53,493 bases of DNA from Gemmatimonadota bacterium (GCA_020061515.1 JAGUYC010000066.1:1-53493); one strand, 5' to 3'; positions 8,884-19,500 are shown, counted from the first letter of the stretch. The notes: generated by a model not told the origin, from the letters alone. Program-made: numbers and translations.

Positions 8884-10584
8884 GTGACCACGTTTCTTCT
8901 TCCGATCGGTGCGCTGTTCTTCCTCGCCGCAACCCTCCTCCTCCGGCAGCCTCCGGGGCTCGCGATCACCGCGCTTCTTCTCTCCGCCGTCTCGTTCGTC
9001 CCGATTTCGAGCGAGTTTCCCCGGACCTTCGAGCGGGCGGGCGCGCGGGTCGAGCGACGCTTCGCTCTCCTTCTCGGTCTTCTGACGGCGGCGCTTGTTG
9101 CGTTCTACGCTTGGCTCTGGGGATTCCACGCATACCGGTTCCAGCCGGTCGTTCACGACGAGTTCGCCTATCTCTTTCAGGCGAAAACCTTTCTCGCGGG
9201 CCGACTTCTCTTTCCATCCCCGCCCGAGCCGCTCTTCTTCGACGCGTTTCACATCCTGACCGATCCGGTCTACGCGTCGAAATACCCGCCGGGACACGCG
9301 CTTCTTCTTCTCCCCGGAGTCTCGCTCGGCGTGCCGTGGCTCGTCCCGATCCTCGCGACCGCCCTCTCGCTCGCGCTCCTCGGGATTCTCGCGAGGCCGC
9401 ATCTCGGCGCCGCGGGATCCCTTCTTCTCGTCCTTCTCTTCGGCTTCGCTCCCGCGGGGATCCAAACGGCGACTACCTACCTCTCGCAGACGTCGTATCT
9501 CCTCTCGTTCCTCCTCTTCGTCTTCTTCTTGACGCGCTGGGTGCGGAGCGGCGGGCGCGCGAACCCTCTTCTCGCGGGGCTCTTTCTCGGTCTCGCGTTC
9601 CTCGTCCGGCACTGGAATGCCGTCGTGCTCGCTGCGTTCGCAGCCGCGTGTCTTCTTCTCTTCCGCGAAGCGCGCGCTTCCTTCCGGAGACCGGCGCGGA
9701 CCGCGCTCTTTCTCCTTCCTCTCGCGCTCGCTGCGTTCTCGGTGCTCGCGTACAACCGCGCCGTCACCGGCTCGGCCTTCACGACCCCCTGGGAGCTTTA
9801 TGCCGAAAGGAGCCAGCCCGAGGACCGGTTCGGGTTCTACAGAGGGGAACCGATCGAGGAGCGCTCGGTCGCCGCGGGGAAACGGATCTACAACGAACGA
9901 GTGCTCTATCCGAACCGCACGCGCTACACGCCGGACCTCGCGATCCGATCGCTCCTTATCTTGCGGATCCCGATGTCCGCGTGGGAGGCGCTCCCGCCGG
10001 TCGGCTTCCTCTTTCTCGTGCCGTTCCTCCTCGCGCTTCGGGGCGCGCGGCGCCAGGCCGGTCTTGCGGCACTCTCGTTCTCGTTCCTTCTCCACGCGGC
10101 GTACCTTCTGTATTGGTTCCCGTGGGGACCGTACTACCACGAGATCACGCCCCTTCTTCTCGCGCTCCCCCTTCTCGGCGCGCGGGAGACGATGGAGCGC
10201 GCGTCGCGAGAGAGGCGTCCCGGCGTCTTCCTTTCGGCGATCCTTCTCCTCTCCCTTACCCTGGCGGCGGCCGCGGCCCGTCTCCCCTTCCAGATCGACT
10301 TCCGAAGGGAGAAGGCGGCCGTTCACGCCCGCTTCGAGCGCCTCGCCCTGCGCCGAACGCCGCCCGGATCGATCCTCTTCCTTCGCTACGGACGGGGTCA
10401 CAACCCGGACCTCGACCTCGTGAACAACGAGCCGGACCTCGCGCGCGCGGCGAGGATCTACGTCCACGATCTCGGCGAGGAGAGAAATCGAGCGTTCCGC
10501 GAGGCGCACTTCCCGGACCGCGCGCCGTTTCATTTCGACGAGGATCGCCGCACGGTCGCGCCCGGCTACGCGCCCCCCCAATAG
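8884..10584 (+). CDS. Multi-pass membrane glycosyltransferase-like protein (GT39/ArnT-type)
   Basis: A 566-aa integral membrane protein with roughly ten hydrophobic helices. The first periplasmic loop carries HDEFAYLFQAKTFLAGRLL, matching the acidic DE motif of GT-C glycosyltransferases, and KYPPGHALLLLPGVSLG follows, typical of this superfamily. GT-C enzymes move sugars from polyprenyl-phosphate donors to extracytoplasmic acceptors; donor and acceptor here are unknown. The GTG at 8884 starts directly at the first helix. It ends 5 nt before a strong hairpin shared with the convergent gene. A related gene is at 34202 and another begins at 53237. Confidence 0.7.
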   Translation: MTTFLLPIGALFFLAATLLLRQPPGLAITALLLSAVSFVPISSEFPRTFERAGARVERRFALLLGLLTAALVAFYAWLWGFHAYRFQPVVHDEFAYLFQAKTFLAGRLLFPSPPEPLFFDAFHILTDPVYASKYPPGHALLLLPGVSLGVPWLVPILATALSLALLGILARPHLGAAGSLLLVLLFGFAPAGIQTATTYLSQTSYLLSFLLFVFFLTRWVRSGGRANPLLAGLFLGLAFLVRHWNAVVLAAFAAACLLLFREARASFRRPARTALFLLPLALAAFSVLAYNRAVTGSAFTTPWELYAERSQPEDRFGFYRGEPIEERSVAAGKRIYNERVLYPNRTRYTPDLAIRSLLILRIPMSAWEALPPVGFLFLVPFLLALRGARRQAGLAALSFSFLLHAAYLLYWFPWGPYYHEITPLLLALPLLGARETMERASRERRPGVFLSAILLLSLTLAAAAARLPFQIDFRREKAAVHARFERLALRRTPPGSILFLRYGRGHNPDLDLVNNEPDLARAARIYVHDLGEERNRAFREAHFPDRAPFHFDEDRRTVAPGYAPPQ

Positions 10585-10589
10585 AAAGA

Positions 10590-10611
10590 GGCCGCGGGCG
10601 GTCCCGCGGCC
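10590..10611 (-). terminator. Terminator hairpin of the exported-tail gene (possibly bidirectional)
   Basis: GGCCGCGGG (10590-10598) pairs with CCCGCGGCC (10603-10611) around a 4-nt loop. On the minus strand it is followed by TCTTTCTATT, and on the plus strand it closely follows the glycosyltransferase stop. The same CAAGCTCTT and GAAGGGCCGCGG block precedes the hairpin after the second tail-bearing gene. Confidence 0.75.
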
Positions 10612-10636
10612 CTTCGTCAAGAGCTTGAGATCTCGA

Positions 10637-11311
10637 TTAACGATACAGAGTCTTCACCTGGCCCCAGCTCGACTCCTCGGTCCCCGTGACCTCCGCGCAG
10701 ACCCAGACGTCCCACGAGGTGAGGTTCGTGTCGTCGCCCGCCGCCGCGTCGCCGATCTCGAGCCAGAAGTTCCCGCCCGTCGGCGCGCCGATGAAGGCGG
10801 CGAAGGGGAAGGGGGATTCCGGCGCCGGCAGGTAGCAGCCGGTCGGGATCAGGGACGGGCAGGTCGGGTCGCCGAGGGCCGCGAGCGCCTCGTCCCCGAA
10901 CGTGTAGTAGCCGTTCACGTCGCCGCTGCAGCCGCAGCATCCGTCCGGCCAGGGACAGCCCGCGAGGTTCGGGCGACAGAGGAGCGCCACCGGCCCGATG
11001 TCGTAAACGTTGTCTCCGTCCACATCGTAGTAAAGCCAAGCGACGAGGTCGCCGACCCAGGTCTGGGTGAGCGTCAGGCTGCCGATGATCTTCGTGATCA
11101 CGCCGCCCGGGGCGGTGGGCAGAGGACCGAACGTGTACAGGACGTCCGAGACCAACACCTGGCCGACCGGGAAGACATACTGCGTGCACCCGGTCACGTC
11201 GCACTCGACGCGCTCCGCCGGCTCGCCGCCGTCGTTCGGGATCTTGACGTCGTCGGCGTACGCGCCGATGGCGATCCCGAGGAGGAGAATCACGATCGCC
11301 GTCTTCTTCAT
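10637..11311 (-). CDS. Exported Cys-rich protein with SWGQVKTLYR C-terminal tail
   Basis: A 224-aa protein with a clear signal peptide (MKKTAIVILLLGIAIGAYA, cleavage before DDVKIP). The body is beta-rich, with several Cys pairs (CDVTGC, CCGCSGDVNGYYTFGD) and Asp/Gly-rich loops, resembling a proprotein-convertase P-like or PPC-type beta-sandwich, but I do not recognise a specific family. The last residues, TGTEESSWGQVKTLYR, nearly duplicate the end of the protein at 11721. The ATG at 11311 is chosen for the signal peptide and the GAGAGG upstream; the reading frame is open further but without coding character. It has its own promoter (11527-11556), a ~200-nt leader with a hairpin, and a terminator, so it is probably monocistronic. 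Confidence 0.72.
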   Translation of the reverse strand: MKKTAIVILLLGIAIGAYADDVKIPNDGGEPAERVECDVTGCTQYVFPVGQVLVSDVLYTFGPLPTAPGGVITKIIGSLTLTQTWVGDLVAWLYYDVDGDNVYDIGPVALLCRPNLAGCPWPDGCCGCSGDVNGYYTFGDEALAALGDPTCPSLIPTGCYLPAPESPFPFAAFIGAPTGGNFWLEIGDAAAGDDTNLTSWDVWVCAEVTGTEESSWGQVKTLYR

Positions 11312-11340
11312 TCCACACACCTCTCGGCAAGGACCCTTGT

Positions 11341-11358
11341 GTCTTCCGCTCGGAAGAC
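11341..11358 (-). promoter_or_regulatory. Leader hairpin GTCTTCC/GGAAGAC
   Basis: GTCTTCC (11341-11347), 4-nt loop, GGAAGAC (11352-11358), located 30 nt upstream of the start codon of the tail-bearing gene. A hairpin with the same GTCTT...AAGAC outer arms lies at the equivalent place (12688-12705) before the second tail-bearing gene. Confidence 0.45.
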
Positions 11359-11526
11359 CCGCGGTTCGCGCGCGGCCTGCGCCGGGAGCCCGGAGAGGGT
11401 CCGTTCTCCGGACGGGGGGCAACAAGGCCGCCCTTCCACCATAACAAACAGAAACTATCGAAGAGGCCCGCCCCCCACCGTCCGGGGCGATGCTCTCCTC
11501 GTCCACGGGGGTCTCGAAGCGGTGAT

Positions 11527-11556
11527 AGGTTAGCATGAGGACCTCTGCGATGTCAA
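11527..11556 (-). promoter_or_regulatory. Promoter of the exported protein at 10637
   Basis: Minus-strand TTGACA (11556-11551), 18-nt spacer, TAACCT (11532-11527). The -35 is a perfect match; the -10 follows the TANNNT pattern seen across the window. Confidence 0.55.
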
Positions 11557-11589
11557 GGGCGTTCGGGAGCCGGGTTCGGAGGTCCCCAC

Positions 11590-11658
11590 GGCGACGGAAG
11601 GGAGGCCTCTTGAGGCCACGATCCGCGTCCGCAGTAGGAAACGCGTGCATCGTCCAGG
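11590..11658 (+). repeat. Partial copy (right 69 bp) of the MITE-like repeat
   Basis: GGCGACGGAAG through ACGCGTGCATCGTCCAGG matches the right-hand third of the two full copies at 16312 and 20039, ending in the same CCAGG terminus. The left end is missing and no target duplication is seen. It lies just before the terminator of the gene at 11721. Confidence 0.75.
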
Positions 11659-11671
11659 CGGAAAAGAAGGA

Positions 11672-11692
11672 GCCGCGGCTTTGAACCGCGGC
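11672..11692 (-). terminator. Terminator of the exported PPC protein
   Basis: GCCGCGG (11672-11678) and CCGCGGC (11686-11692) form a stem with a 7-nt loop. On the minus strand it is followed by TCCTTCTTTTCC. It begins about 28 nt after the stop at 11721. Confidence 0.75.
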
Positions 11693-11720
11693 CCCTTCAC
11701 AAAGAGCTTGAAGGATCAGG

Positions 11721-12662
11721 CTAACGATAGAGCGTCTTCACCTGGCCCCAGCTCGTCTCCTCGGTCCCCGTCGGGCAGTCCAGCGTTCCGGTCAGGGTCC
11801 AGGCCCCGCCGCCCGAGAAGTTGTCGAGGATCAGGTAGTACGTGCCGCCCACGGCGAACACATGGTTGATCACCTCGGTCCCGCCCGAGAACGTTGCGTC
11901 CGCGCCGACGACGCAGGTGTTCGCCGGATCGGCGCAGTCGGTCACGATGTAGAACGACGCGTCGGCCGCCGAGTAGTAGGAGAGGCCGATCGTCGCGCCC
12001 GCCGGAACGGTGAACACGTACGTGATGTCCTTGCCCGCCGCGGAGTACCCCGTGCAGGAGGTCGGGTACACGCCCGGCGAGTAGTCGTTAATCGCGTACG
12101 TCATGTTCCCGGAGAGGTTGATCGTCGTGTTGCAGAGGATCTCGATCGCGCCCTCGCAACGGTCGTTCTCCGGCGGAGGAGGCGGCGGCTCGCAGGCCGT
12201 GCAGGTCATCGTGAGCGTGAACGCGCCCTGGGCCGTTCCGTAGCCGTCCACGACGATGTAGTACGTCCCCGGACCGACGCAGCCGGTGAGCGCGGAGGCG
12301 TCGCCGTACGCGATGCAGGCGTTCTCGCTGCACGAGCTGAGGATGAACACGTCGAGGTCGACCGACATGCCGGAGAGCGCCGCGCGGATCGTGTTCCATC
12401 CGGTCGTCGTGAGAACGAACACCTTCTCGGGTCCGCCCTCGTTCCAGGAAACGCAGTTGTAGGTGTTCACGTTGTTCACGCCGCCGACCGTCGTGCTCTG
12501 GATGGCCTGGCCGCACGCGATCACGGTGGCGCCGGTACAGTCGAGCGCGCGGGAGTTCTCAACGGGCACGCCGATCTCCGCCTCGATCTTCTTGTCCCGC
12601 TCATCGGCGAACGCCGGCAGAGCGAACACGAGACACAAAGCGATCACAAACAGGTTTCTCAA
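11721..12662 (-). CDS. Exported protein with two PPC-like domains and SWGQVKTLYR tail
   Basis: A 313-aa secreted protein. The signal peptide LRNLFVIALCLVFALPAFA is cleaved before DERDKK. Two beta-sandwich units similar to bacterial pre-peptidase C-terminal (PPC) domains follow: one around residues 50-150 (DLDVFILSSC, CVGPGTYYIVVDGYG) and one around 165-300 (YVFTVPAGATIGLSYYS, VGGTYYLILDNFSG). Between them lies a Pro-rich linker. No enzymatic domain is present, so an adhesion, binding or stalk role is possible but unproven. It ends TGTEETSWGQVKTLYR, like the neighbour at 10637. The TTG start at 12662 is chosen because AAAGGAGGG lies just upstream and the signal peptide begins there. Confidence 0.75.
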   Translation of the reverse strand: MRNLFVIALCLVFALPAFADERDKKIEAEIGVPVENSRALDCTGATVIACGQAIQSTTVGGVNNVNTYNCVSWNEGGPEKVFVLTTTGWNTIRAALSGMSVDLDVFILSSCSENACIAYGDASALTGCVGPGTYYIVVDGYGTAQGAFTLTMTCTACEPPPPPPENDRCEGAIEILCNTTINLSGNMTYAINDYSPGVYPTSCTGYSAAGKDITYVFTVPAGATIGLSYYSAADASFYIVTDCADPANTCVVGADATFSGGTEVINHVFAVGGTYYLILDNFSGGGAWTLTGTLDCPTGTEETSWGQVKTLYR

Positions 12663-12687
12663 GATGCTCCCTCCTTTTGCGGCTCTC

Positions 12688-12705
12688 GTCTTGTCGGGAC
12701 AAGAC
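12688..12705 (-). promoter_or_regulatory. Perfect 8-bp inverted repeat in leader of PPC gene
   Basis: GTCTTGTC (12688-12695) and GACAAGAC (12698-12705) are separated by 2 nt, directly upstream of the ribosome-binding site. It may be an operator or an RNA hairpin limiting translation. It parallels the hairpin at 11341. Confidence 0.45.
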
Positions 12706-12838
12706 CGCCGCGCATCAATCGCCACGAACTCTTGCTATCACGGATTCGTACACCTTGACTTCCGCAATCACCTCCTCGCTTCCAGTCGCTTCGGTCGAAG
12801 ATGCTTCGATCCAGTCTCCTCTTTTTGTCGGTGTTTGC

Positions 12839-12868
12839 ATTGTATCATCCCGGAGACCTCGGGGTCAA
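12839..12868 (-). promoter_or_regulatory. Promoter of the PPC gene
   Basis: Minus-strand TTGACC (12868-12863), 18-nt spacer, TACAAT (12844-12839). This is one of the best -10 matches in the window. It implies a ~170-nt leader. Confidence 0.7.
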
Positions 12869-13074
12869 CTGCAAAAGCGCCTTTCCCTTGAGCCTGCAAG
12901 GTCGGTGCGTCCCTGCGGCGACTTCGGGGGAATCCCCCGGTCCCGTCCGACCATTCGGATCGGCAGGCGCCCGGAAAACCTTGAATGGACAGGCGTTGAT
13001 CGAATGGAGATCGAGTCTTCCGCCCCTCCCATAACTTCTGAGAGGAGCCTCGTATTCAGTTCATTTAACTAATG
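12869..13074. other. Intergenic stretch, no gene recognised
   Basis: Between the PPC promoter and the rnr stop. No convincing reading frame. The last ~25 bases are AT-rich for this genome and contain TAACTAATGTTA, an imperfect palindrome next to the rnr stop. No U-tailed hairpin is visible for rnr. Confidence 0.4.
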
Positions 13075-14772
13075 TTACGAACAGCCGGCCGAAGAGGATC
13101 TTCCGGAGGGGGACTGCCGCCTCCTCGTGCGACCGGTTTGCCCGCGACGGCTCTCTCGGCCTCCCTCCTCTCCCCTCGGCAGGTAGAGATCGATCTCTCC
13201 CCGGGACGGATCCGCGCGCGCGATCCCCACGCGGACCCGATCGCCCATCCGAAAGACCGTCCGGGTGCGCCGCCCGATGAGGCGCGCGTTCCTCTCGTCG
13301 AACCGGAACTCGTCCCCTTCGAGGAGCGAGGTCCGCACGAGCCCCTCGGCGCCGAGGCCGTCGATGCGAACGAAGAACCCGAACCGGACGACGCCGGTGA
13401 TCCTCCCTTCGAACTCCTCGCCGAGGCGCTTCGCGAGGTATCTCGCCTGCAGCATGCGCACCGCGAGCCGCTCGGCCGCCTCCGCCGCCCGCTCCGTCTC
13501 GCTGCAGTGCTTTCCCACGGCGTCGATTCGCGGCGCGAGGCGGCGCGCGTACGAGGGGACATATCCGGACCGCCCGCGGAGCGCGCGCAGCATTCGATGG
13601 ACGAAGAGGTCCGGGTAGCGACGGATCGGAGAGGTGAAGTGCGTGTAGTGCCGAAAGGCGAGACCGAAGTGGCCGATGTTCTCCCGCTGATAGACCGCCT
13701 TCTGCATCGAGCGGAGCATGAGCTCGTGGACGAGGTCCGCGTCGGGAGCGAGCTTGATCTTCTCGAGAAAGCGGGCGAAGCGGATCGGGCGCATGTCGTC
13801 CGAGACGGGGAACGAGTATCCGAGGCGATCCATCATGTAGGAGAAGAACGCGAGGCTCTCCCGATCGGGCCGGCCGTGCACGCGGTAGAGAAGCGGCTGT
13901 CCCTTGCGCATCACCTCGACCGCGACCGCTCGGTTCGCGGCGAGCATGAACTCCTCGATCAGACGATGGGACTCGAGGCGGACCCGCCGGCCGATCTCAA
14001 CGACCTCTCCTCGCTCGTCGAGAACGACCTTCGCCTCGGGAAGATCGAAATCGAGCGAGCCCTCCTCGGAGCGCCGCCGGAAAAGGAGGCGCGCGAGCGT
14101 GCGCGCGAGGAGGAGGTTCTCCGCGACGCGAAGGGTTTTCGCGTCCGCTTTCCCCTCGTCGAAGAAGCGCTGCACCTCCTCGTACGAGAGCTTCGCGCGG
14201 GAGCGGATCACGCTCTCCTCGAAGCGCCACTTGATGGGTGATCCATTCGCATCGAAATCGATGACGATCGTATGCGCGAGGCGCCGGCGGTTCGGGCGGA
14301 GCGAACAGACGTCGTTCGAGAGGGGCTCGGGGAGCATCGGGATCACGAAGCCGGGAAGATAGACCGAGTTCCCGCGGCGGAACGCCTCCCGGTCGAGCGC
14401 GCTCCCCTCCCTCACGTAGAAGGAGACGTCCGCGATGTGGACGCCGAGCCGATAGCCGTCTTTCCGGCGCTCGACGGAGATCGCGTCGTCGTGGTCCTTC
14501 GCGTCGGACGGATCGATCGTGTAGACGAGATCCTTCGTCCGATCGACCCGCCGCGATTCCTCCGCCGCCGTCTCCTTCGCCGCCTCGCGGTCCGCCTCTC
14601 GGAGAACGGAAGCCGGGAACGCGGTCGGGAAACCGAATGTCCGAACGACGGATAGAAGATCCGCGCCGGACGCGCGCGGTTCGCCGGGCCTCGCCTCCCT
14701 CGGCCCGCGCGCTTTGGCCGGGCGCCCGGCCGCCTCCCGGCTTCTCCTTCGACTCTTCCACTCCTTCCTCAT
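13075..14772 (-). CDS. rnr: RNase R/RNase II family exoribonuclease lacking cold-shock domains
   Basis: A 3'-5' exoribonuclease (565 aa). The RNB catalytic domain is complete, with the four metal-binding aspartates in TIDPSDAKDHDDAIS, then HIADVSFYVREGSALD, YLPGFVIPMLP, HYTHFTSPIRRYPDLFVHR and a C-terminal S1 domain (GRITGVVRFGFFVRIDGLG) with a basic tail. RNase R is usually 700-820 aa with an N-terminal HTH and two cold-shock domains. Here about 50 Arg/Lys-rich residues lead directly to the end of CSD2 (DLLSVVRTFGFPTAFP). The ATG at 14772 is preferred because a promoter (14780-14808) ends 7 nt before it and no SD is present, predicting a leaderless mRNA; an in-frame ATG at 14820 lies upstream of the -35. 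Confidence 0.85.
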   Translation of the reverse strand: MRKEWKSRRRSREAAGRPAKARGPREARPGEPRASGADLLSVVRTFGFPTAFPASVLREADREAAKETAAEESRRVDRTKDLVYTIDPSDAKDHDDAISVERRKDGYRLGVHIADVSFYVREGSALDREAFRRGNSVYLPGFVIPMLPEPLSNDVCSLRPNRRRLAHTIVIDFDANGSPIKWRFEESVIRSRAKLSYEEVQRFFDEGKADAKTLRVAENLLLARTLARLLFRRRSEEGSLDFDLPEAKVVLDERGEVVEIGRRVRLESHRLIEEFMLAANRAVAVEVMRKGQPLLYRVHGRPDRESLAFFSYMMDRLGYSFPVSDDMRPIRFARFLEKIKLAPDADLVHELMLRSMQKAVYQRENIGHFGLAFRHYTHFTSPIRRYPDLFVHRMLRALRGRSGYVPSYARRLAPRIDAVGKHCSETERAAEAAERLAVRMLQARYLAKRLGEEFEGRITGVVRFGFFVRIDGLGAEGLVRTSLLEGDEFRFDERNARLIGRRTRTVFRMGDRVRVGIARADPSRGEIDLYLPRGEEGGRESRRGQTGRTRRRQSPSGRSSSAGCS

Positions 14773-14779
14773 GCGGGGA

Positions 14780-14808
14780 ACGGTAGTGCCCGCACGGGAG
14801 ATCGTCAA
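14780..14808 (-). promoter_or_regulatory. Promoter of rnr, predicting a leaderless transcript
   Basis: Minus-strand TTGACG (14808-14803), 17-nt spacer, TACCGT (14785-14780), then 7 nt to the ATG at 14772. The -10 is weak, but its distance to the ATG matches four other genes here. Confidence 0.5.
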
Positions 14809-14870
14809 CGAGGGACGCATCCCGCGGAAAGAACCGCAGGGAAGGAGAGCGACCGAGGCGCCGGCTTTGC

Positions 14871-14899
14871 TTGCGGCGCGCCGACTCCGCGCTTATACT
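14871..14899 (+). promoter_or_regulatory. Probable promoter of glutamate dehydrogenase
   Basis: TTGCGG (14871-14876), 17-nt spacer, TATACT (14894-14899). The -10 is strong. The expected leader is ~115 nt and ends with GAGAGGAACGAG before the ATG. Confidence 0.55.
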
Positions 14900-15021
14900 C
14901 GCTCCGGATATTCGATCAACGGTCGACGCCCGGGACCTCCCCGGGCCCCGGACGGCCATCAACGGCATTCTTCAACCCCATCGATTGGGATCCAACGTCT
15001 GCTGAAAGTGAGAGGAACGAG

Positions 15022-16311
<1,290 letters not shown>

Positions 16312-16487
16312 CCTGGATGATGCACGCGTTTTCGTCGCGAGGGTGCGGAGCGCGAGACGAGAGGCCGAACTGGACGAGCCGCTCCCGGAATCGTAGTCTC
16401 GGCACTACGATGAGGAAGCGGCGACGGAAGAGAGGCCTCGTAGGCCGCGATCCGCAGCCGCAGTAGGAAACGCGTGCAGAATGCAGG
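16312..16487 (+). mobile_element. MITE-like element, full copy A (176 bp)
   Basis: Non-coding element with imperfect terminal inverted repeats: CCTGGATGATGCACGCG at the left, CGCGTGCAGAATGCAGG at the right. Flanks are CTAG (16308-16311) and CTAA (16488-16491), close to a 4-bp YTAR duplication. Internally GTAGTCTCGGCACTAC (from 16394) can form a small hairpin. The left junction falls on the gdhA stop codon; the right end lies 19 nt before the next start codon, so the element forms most of that gene's upstream region. No transposase is encoded. Confidence 0.8.
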
Positions 16488-16506
16488 CTAACTCGAGGGG
16501 AGCGGA

Positions 16507-19500
16507 ATGGAGAAACCGCCTCGGCCTCGACACGAGATGCTCGGCGACCTCCAGGAGCGGGCCAAGGAGCTCAACTGCCTGTACGAGGTCGAGAGACATC
16601 TCGGCCGGTCCGGCGCCCCCCGGGACGTCGTTCTCCAAGAGGTCGTCGAGGCGATCCCGGGCGGCTTTCAGCACGTGAAGGCGTGCCGGGCAATTCTCGT
16701 CTGCGGCGGCGAGGAGTACCGCTCCGAGCCGTTCGACCCGACCCCTTGGGTGTTGTCCGCGCCGCTCGAAATCCAAGGAGAGCCGCTCGGCCGGCTCTCC
16801 GTCTTCTACATCGAGGAGATGCCCCCCGAGGACGTGGGCCCCTTCCTCTCCGAGGAGGAGCGGCTGGTCAACATCGTGGCCAACCGTTTAAGCCATTATC
16901 TTTTCTATCAGAAGCTTCGAGACATTCAAAGAGACATTGAAGAGACGCGGAAGGCGAACGTGTACGATCCGAAGGAGGATTGGCGGGCGCCGATCCGCCT
17001 CCTGCGCGAATCGGACCGGAGCGTCTACCTGCGGATCGCCCGGCGCATGCTGAACCACCTAACCCGCATCGGGATCGACGAGGCGCGAACGCTCCTCGCC
17101 GGCGGCGGAGGGCCGTGCGGCGAGGAGGTCTCGGGAGAGACGAACGTCCCGAGCCGCTGCCTGGAGCCGGACGGCGCCGTTCTCATGAGCGACCGGCCGT
17201 TCGAGCTCGCGAGCCGGCATCTCTCCGGCGCGGAGATCCTGAGGCGCGTCGAGCGATGGCTGGTGGAAGACAAGGCCGGGTACTTCATCAAGATCCTGAA
17301 CAGCCCTCGCTCTTCGCTTCCGGAGCTGGCGGACGCCATCCGCCGCTTCCACGTCCTCATCTCCGGCGGCGCGGGGCTTCCCGATTCGACGCTGAAGAGC
17401 CTCCGCGTCTCGCTGACGCAGCGTCTCTTGACCGAGCAGCTCGACTTCGTCCGAACGGCGAAGGACTTCATGGAGATCACGGACTTCGTCGACCTGATCA
17501 AACGACTGATCATGCCCCCCGAGAGCCACGGCAAGCTGGGCGGGAAGGGCGCGGGGCTTCTTCTCGCCCACAAAGTCCTCCAGAGCACGCTCACGAAAGA
17601 GCGGCCCATCGGGGACGTGAAGATCCCCAAGACCTGGTACATCGCCTCCGACGGGCTCTTCGATTTCGTGGGACACAACGACCTCCAGGACGTGATCGAG
17701 CAGAAGTTCAAGGAGATCGATGATGTACGAAATGAATACCCGAGCATCATTCGACTCTTTAAGAGCGCCTCGTTCACGCCCCGCGTAGTGAGCGGCCTTT
17801 CGCTGGCGCTCGACGACCTCGGCGAGGTTCCTGTGATCGTGCGGAGCTCCAGCCTGTTGGAGGACCGTTTGGGCACCGCCTTCTCGGGCAAGTACAAGAG
17901 CCTCTTCCTGGCGAACCAGGGAACGAAAGAGGAGAGATTGGACGCCCTAATGGACGCGATCGCCGAGGTCTATGCATCGATCTTCGGGCCCGACCCGATC
18001 GAGTACCGGCGCGAGCACGGCCTCCTCGAGTTCGACGAGGAGATGGGGATCCTCATTCAGGAGGTGGTCGGCACCCGAGTGGGACGTTACTTCTTTCCCG
18101 CGTTCGCGGGGGTCGCCTTCAGCAACAACGAGTTTCGCTGGTCGCCCCGCATCAAGAGGGAAGACGGGCTCGTTCGAATCGTCGCCGGGCTCGGGACGCG
18201 TGCGGTGGACCGCGTGGCGGACGACTACCCGGTCCTCGCGGTTCCCGGGAAACCCGAACTGAGAGCGAACGTCTCCATCGACGAGATCGTTCGCTACGCC
18301 CCCCGCAAGATCGACCTCATCAATCTGGAAACCCGTACGCTGGAGACGGTGGACATCGACAGCCTGATCAAGGAATGCGGGAGCGCCTATCCCGCAATGG
18401 ATCTCGTCTTCTCCATCGTGCAGGACGACAGGCTTCGCAAGCCGATCGATCTCTTGGTCGATCCGGAGAAGGACGACCTCGTCGCCGCCTTCCAGGGGCT
18501 TTTCGCGGACACTCCGTTTCTGAAGCACATCCGGAACATCATGACCATTCTTCAAGAGCACATGCACACGCCGGTCGACGTGGAGTTCGCCCACGACGGG
18601 CGCGACTTCTATCTCCTCCAGTGTCGCCCGCAGAGCTATGCCGGCGAGACCGCGCCCGCGCCGATTCCCAAGGATATTCCCCCGCAAGACGTCGTCTTCT
18701 CCGCCCATCAGTACGTCTCCAACGGTTTCGTCCCGGATATCACGCACGTGGTCTACGTGGATCCGGAGGGCTACGGCGAGATCGAGACGCGCGAGGAGCT
18801 TCTTGCGGTCGGACGCGCGGTCGGCCGCCTGAACAAAATGCTCCCCAAGAGGCAGTTCATCCTGATGGGGCCGGGACGTTGGGGGAGCCGCGGCGACCCG
18901 AAGCTGGGCGTCAGCGTGACGTACGCCGACATCAACAACTCGTCGATGCTGGTGGAGATCGCGCGCCGAAAGGGGAGCTACGTGCCCGACCTCTCCTTCG
19001 GCACCCACTTCTTCCAGGATCTCGTGGAGTCCCGGATCCGCTTCCTGCCTCTCTACCCGGACAACCCCGGCGTCGTCTTCAACGAGACGTTTCTGAAGAA
19101 GTCCGCGAACTTGCTTCCCGAGATCCTTCCGGAGTTCGACGTTCTTTCCGGAACGGTTCGGGTGATCGATGTTCCCGCCTCGGCCGAAGGCCGCGTGTTG
19201 CGCGTGCTCCAGAACGCGGAAATCGACGAGGCGGTGGCCTTTCTGATCGCGCCCGCAGAAGGACCCCGCGGAAGACCCGACAGCGGAGCGGGCGCGGAAG
19301 CTCTCCGCAAGCCTCTCCAGTATTGGCAATGGCGGATGAAGATGGCCGAGCGGATCGCGGAGGAGATCGACGCCGCGCGGTTCGGAGTTCAAGCGATGTA
19401 CGTCTTCGGAAGCACGAAGAACGCCACCGCCGGCCCAGCGAGCGACATCGATCTTCTGGTGCACTTCCGAGGGGACGAATGCCAGAGGAGGGAGCTCCTC

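Noticed and set aside
12720-12790. A short upstream reading frame with AGGAGG in the leader of the PPC gene
   Set aside because: Start codons are at poor spacing and the frame has no distinctive residue content, unlike the cys leader.
13060-13083. AT-rich palindrome TAACTAATGTTA as an attachment site or origin
   Set aside because: A single short imperfect palindrome without an integrase, tRNA or iterons nearby.
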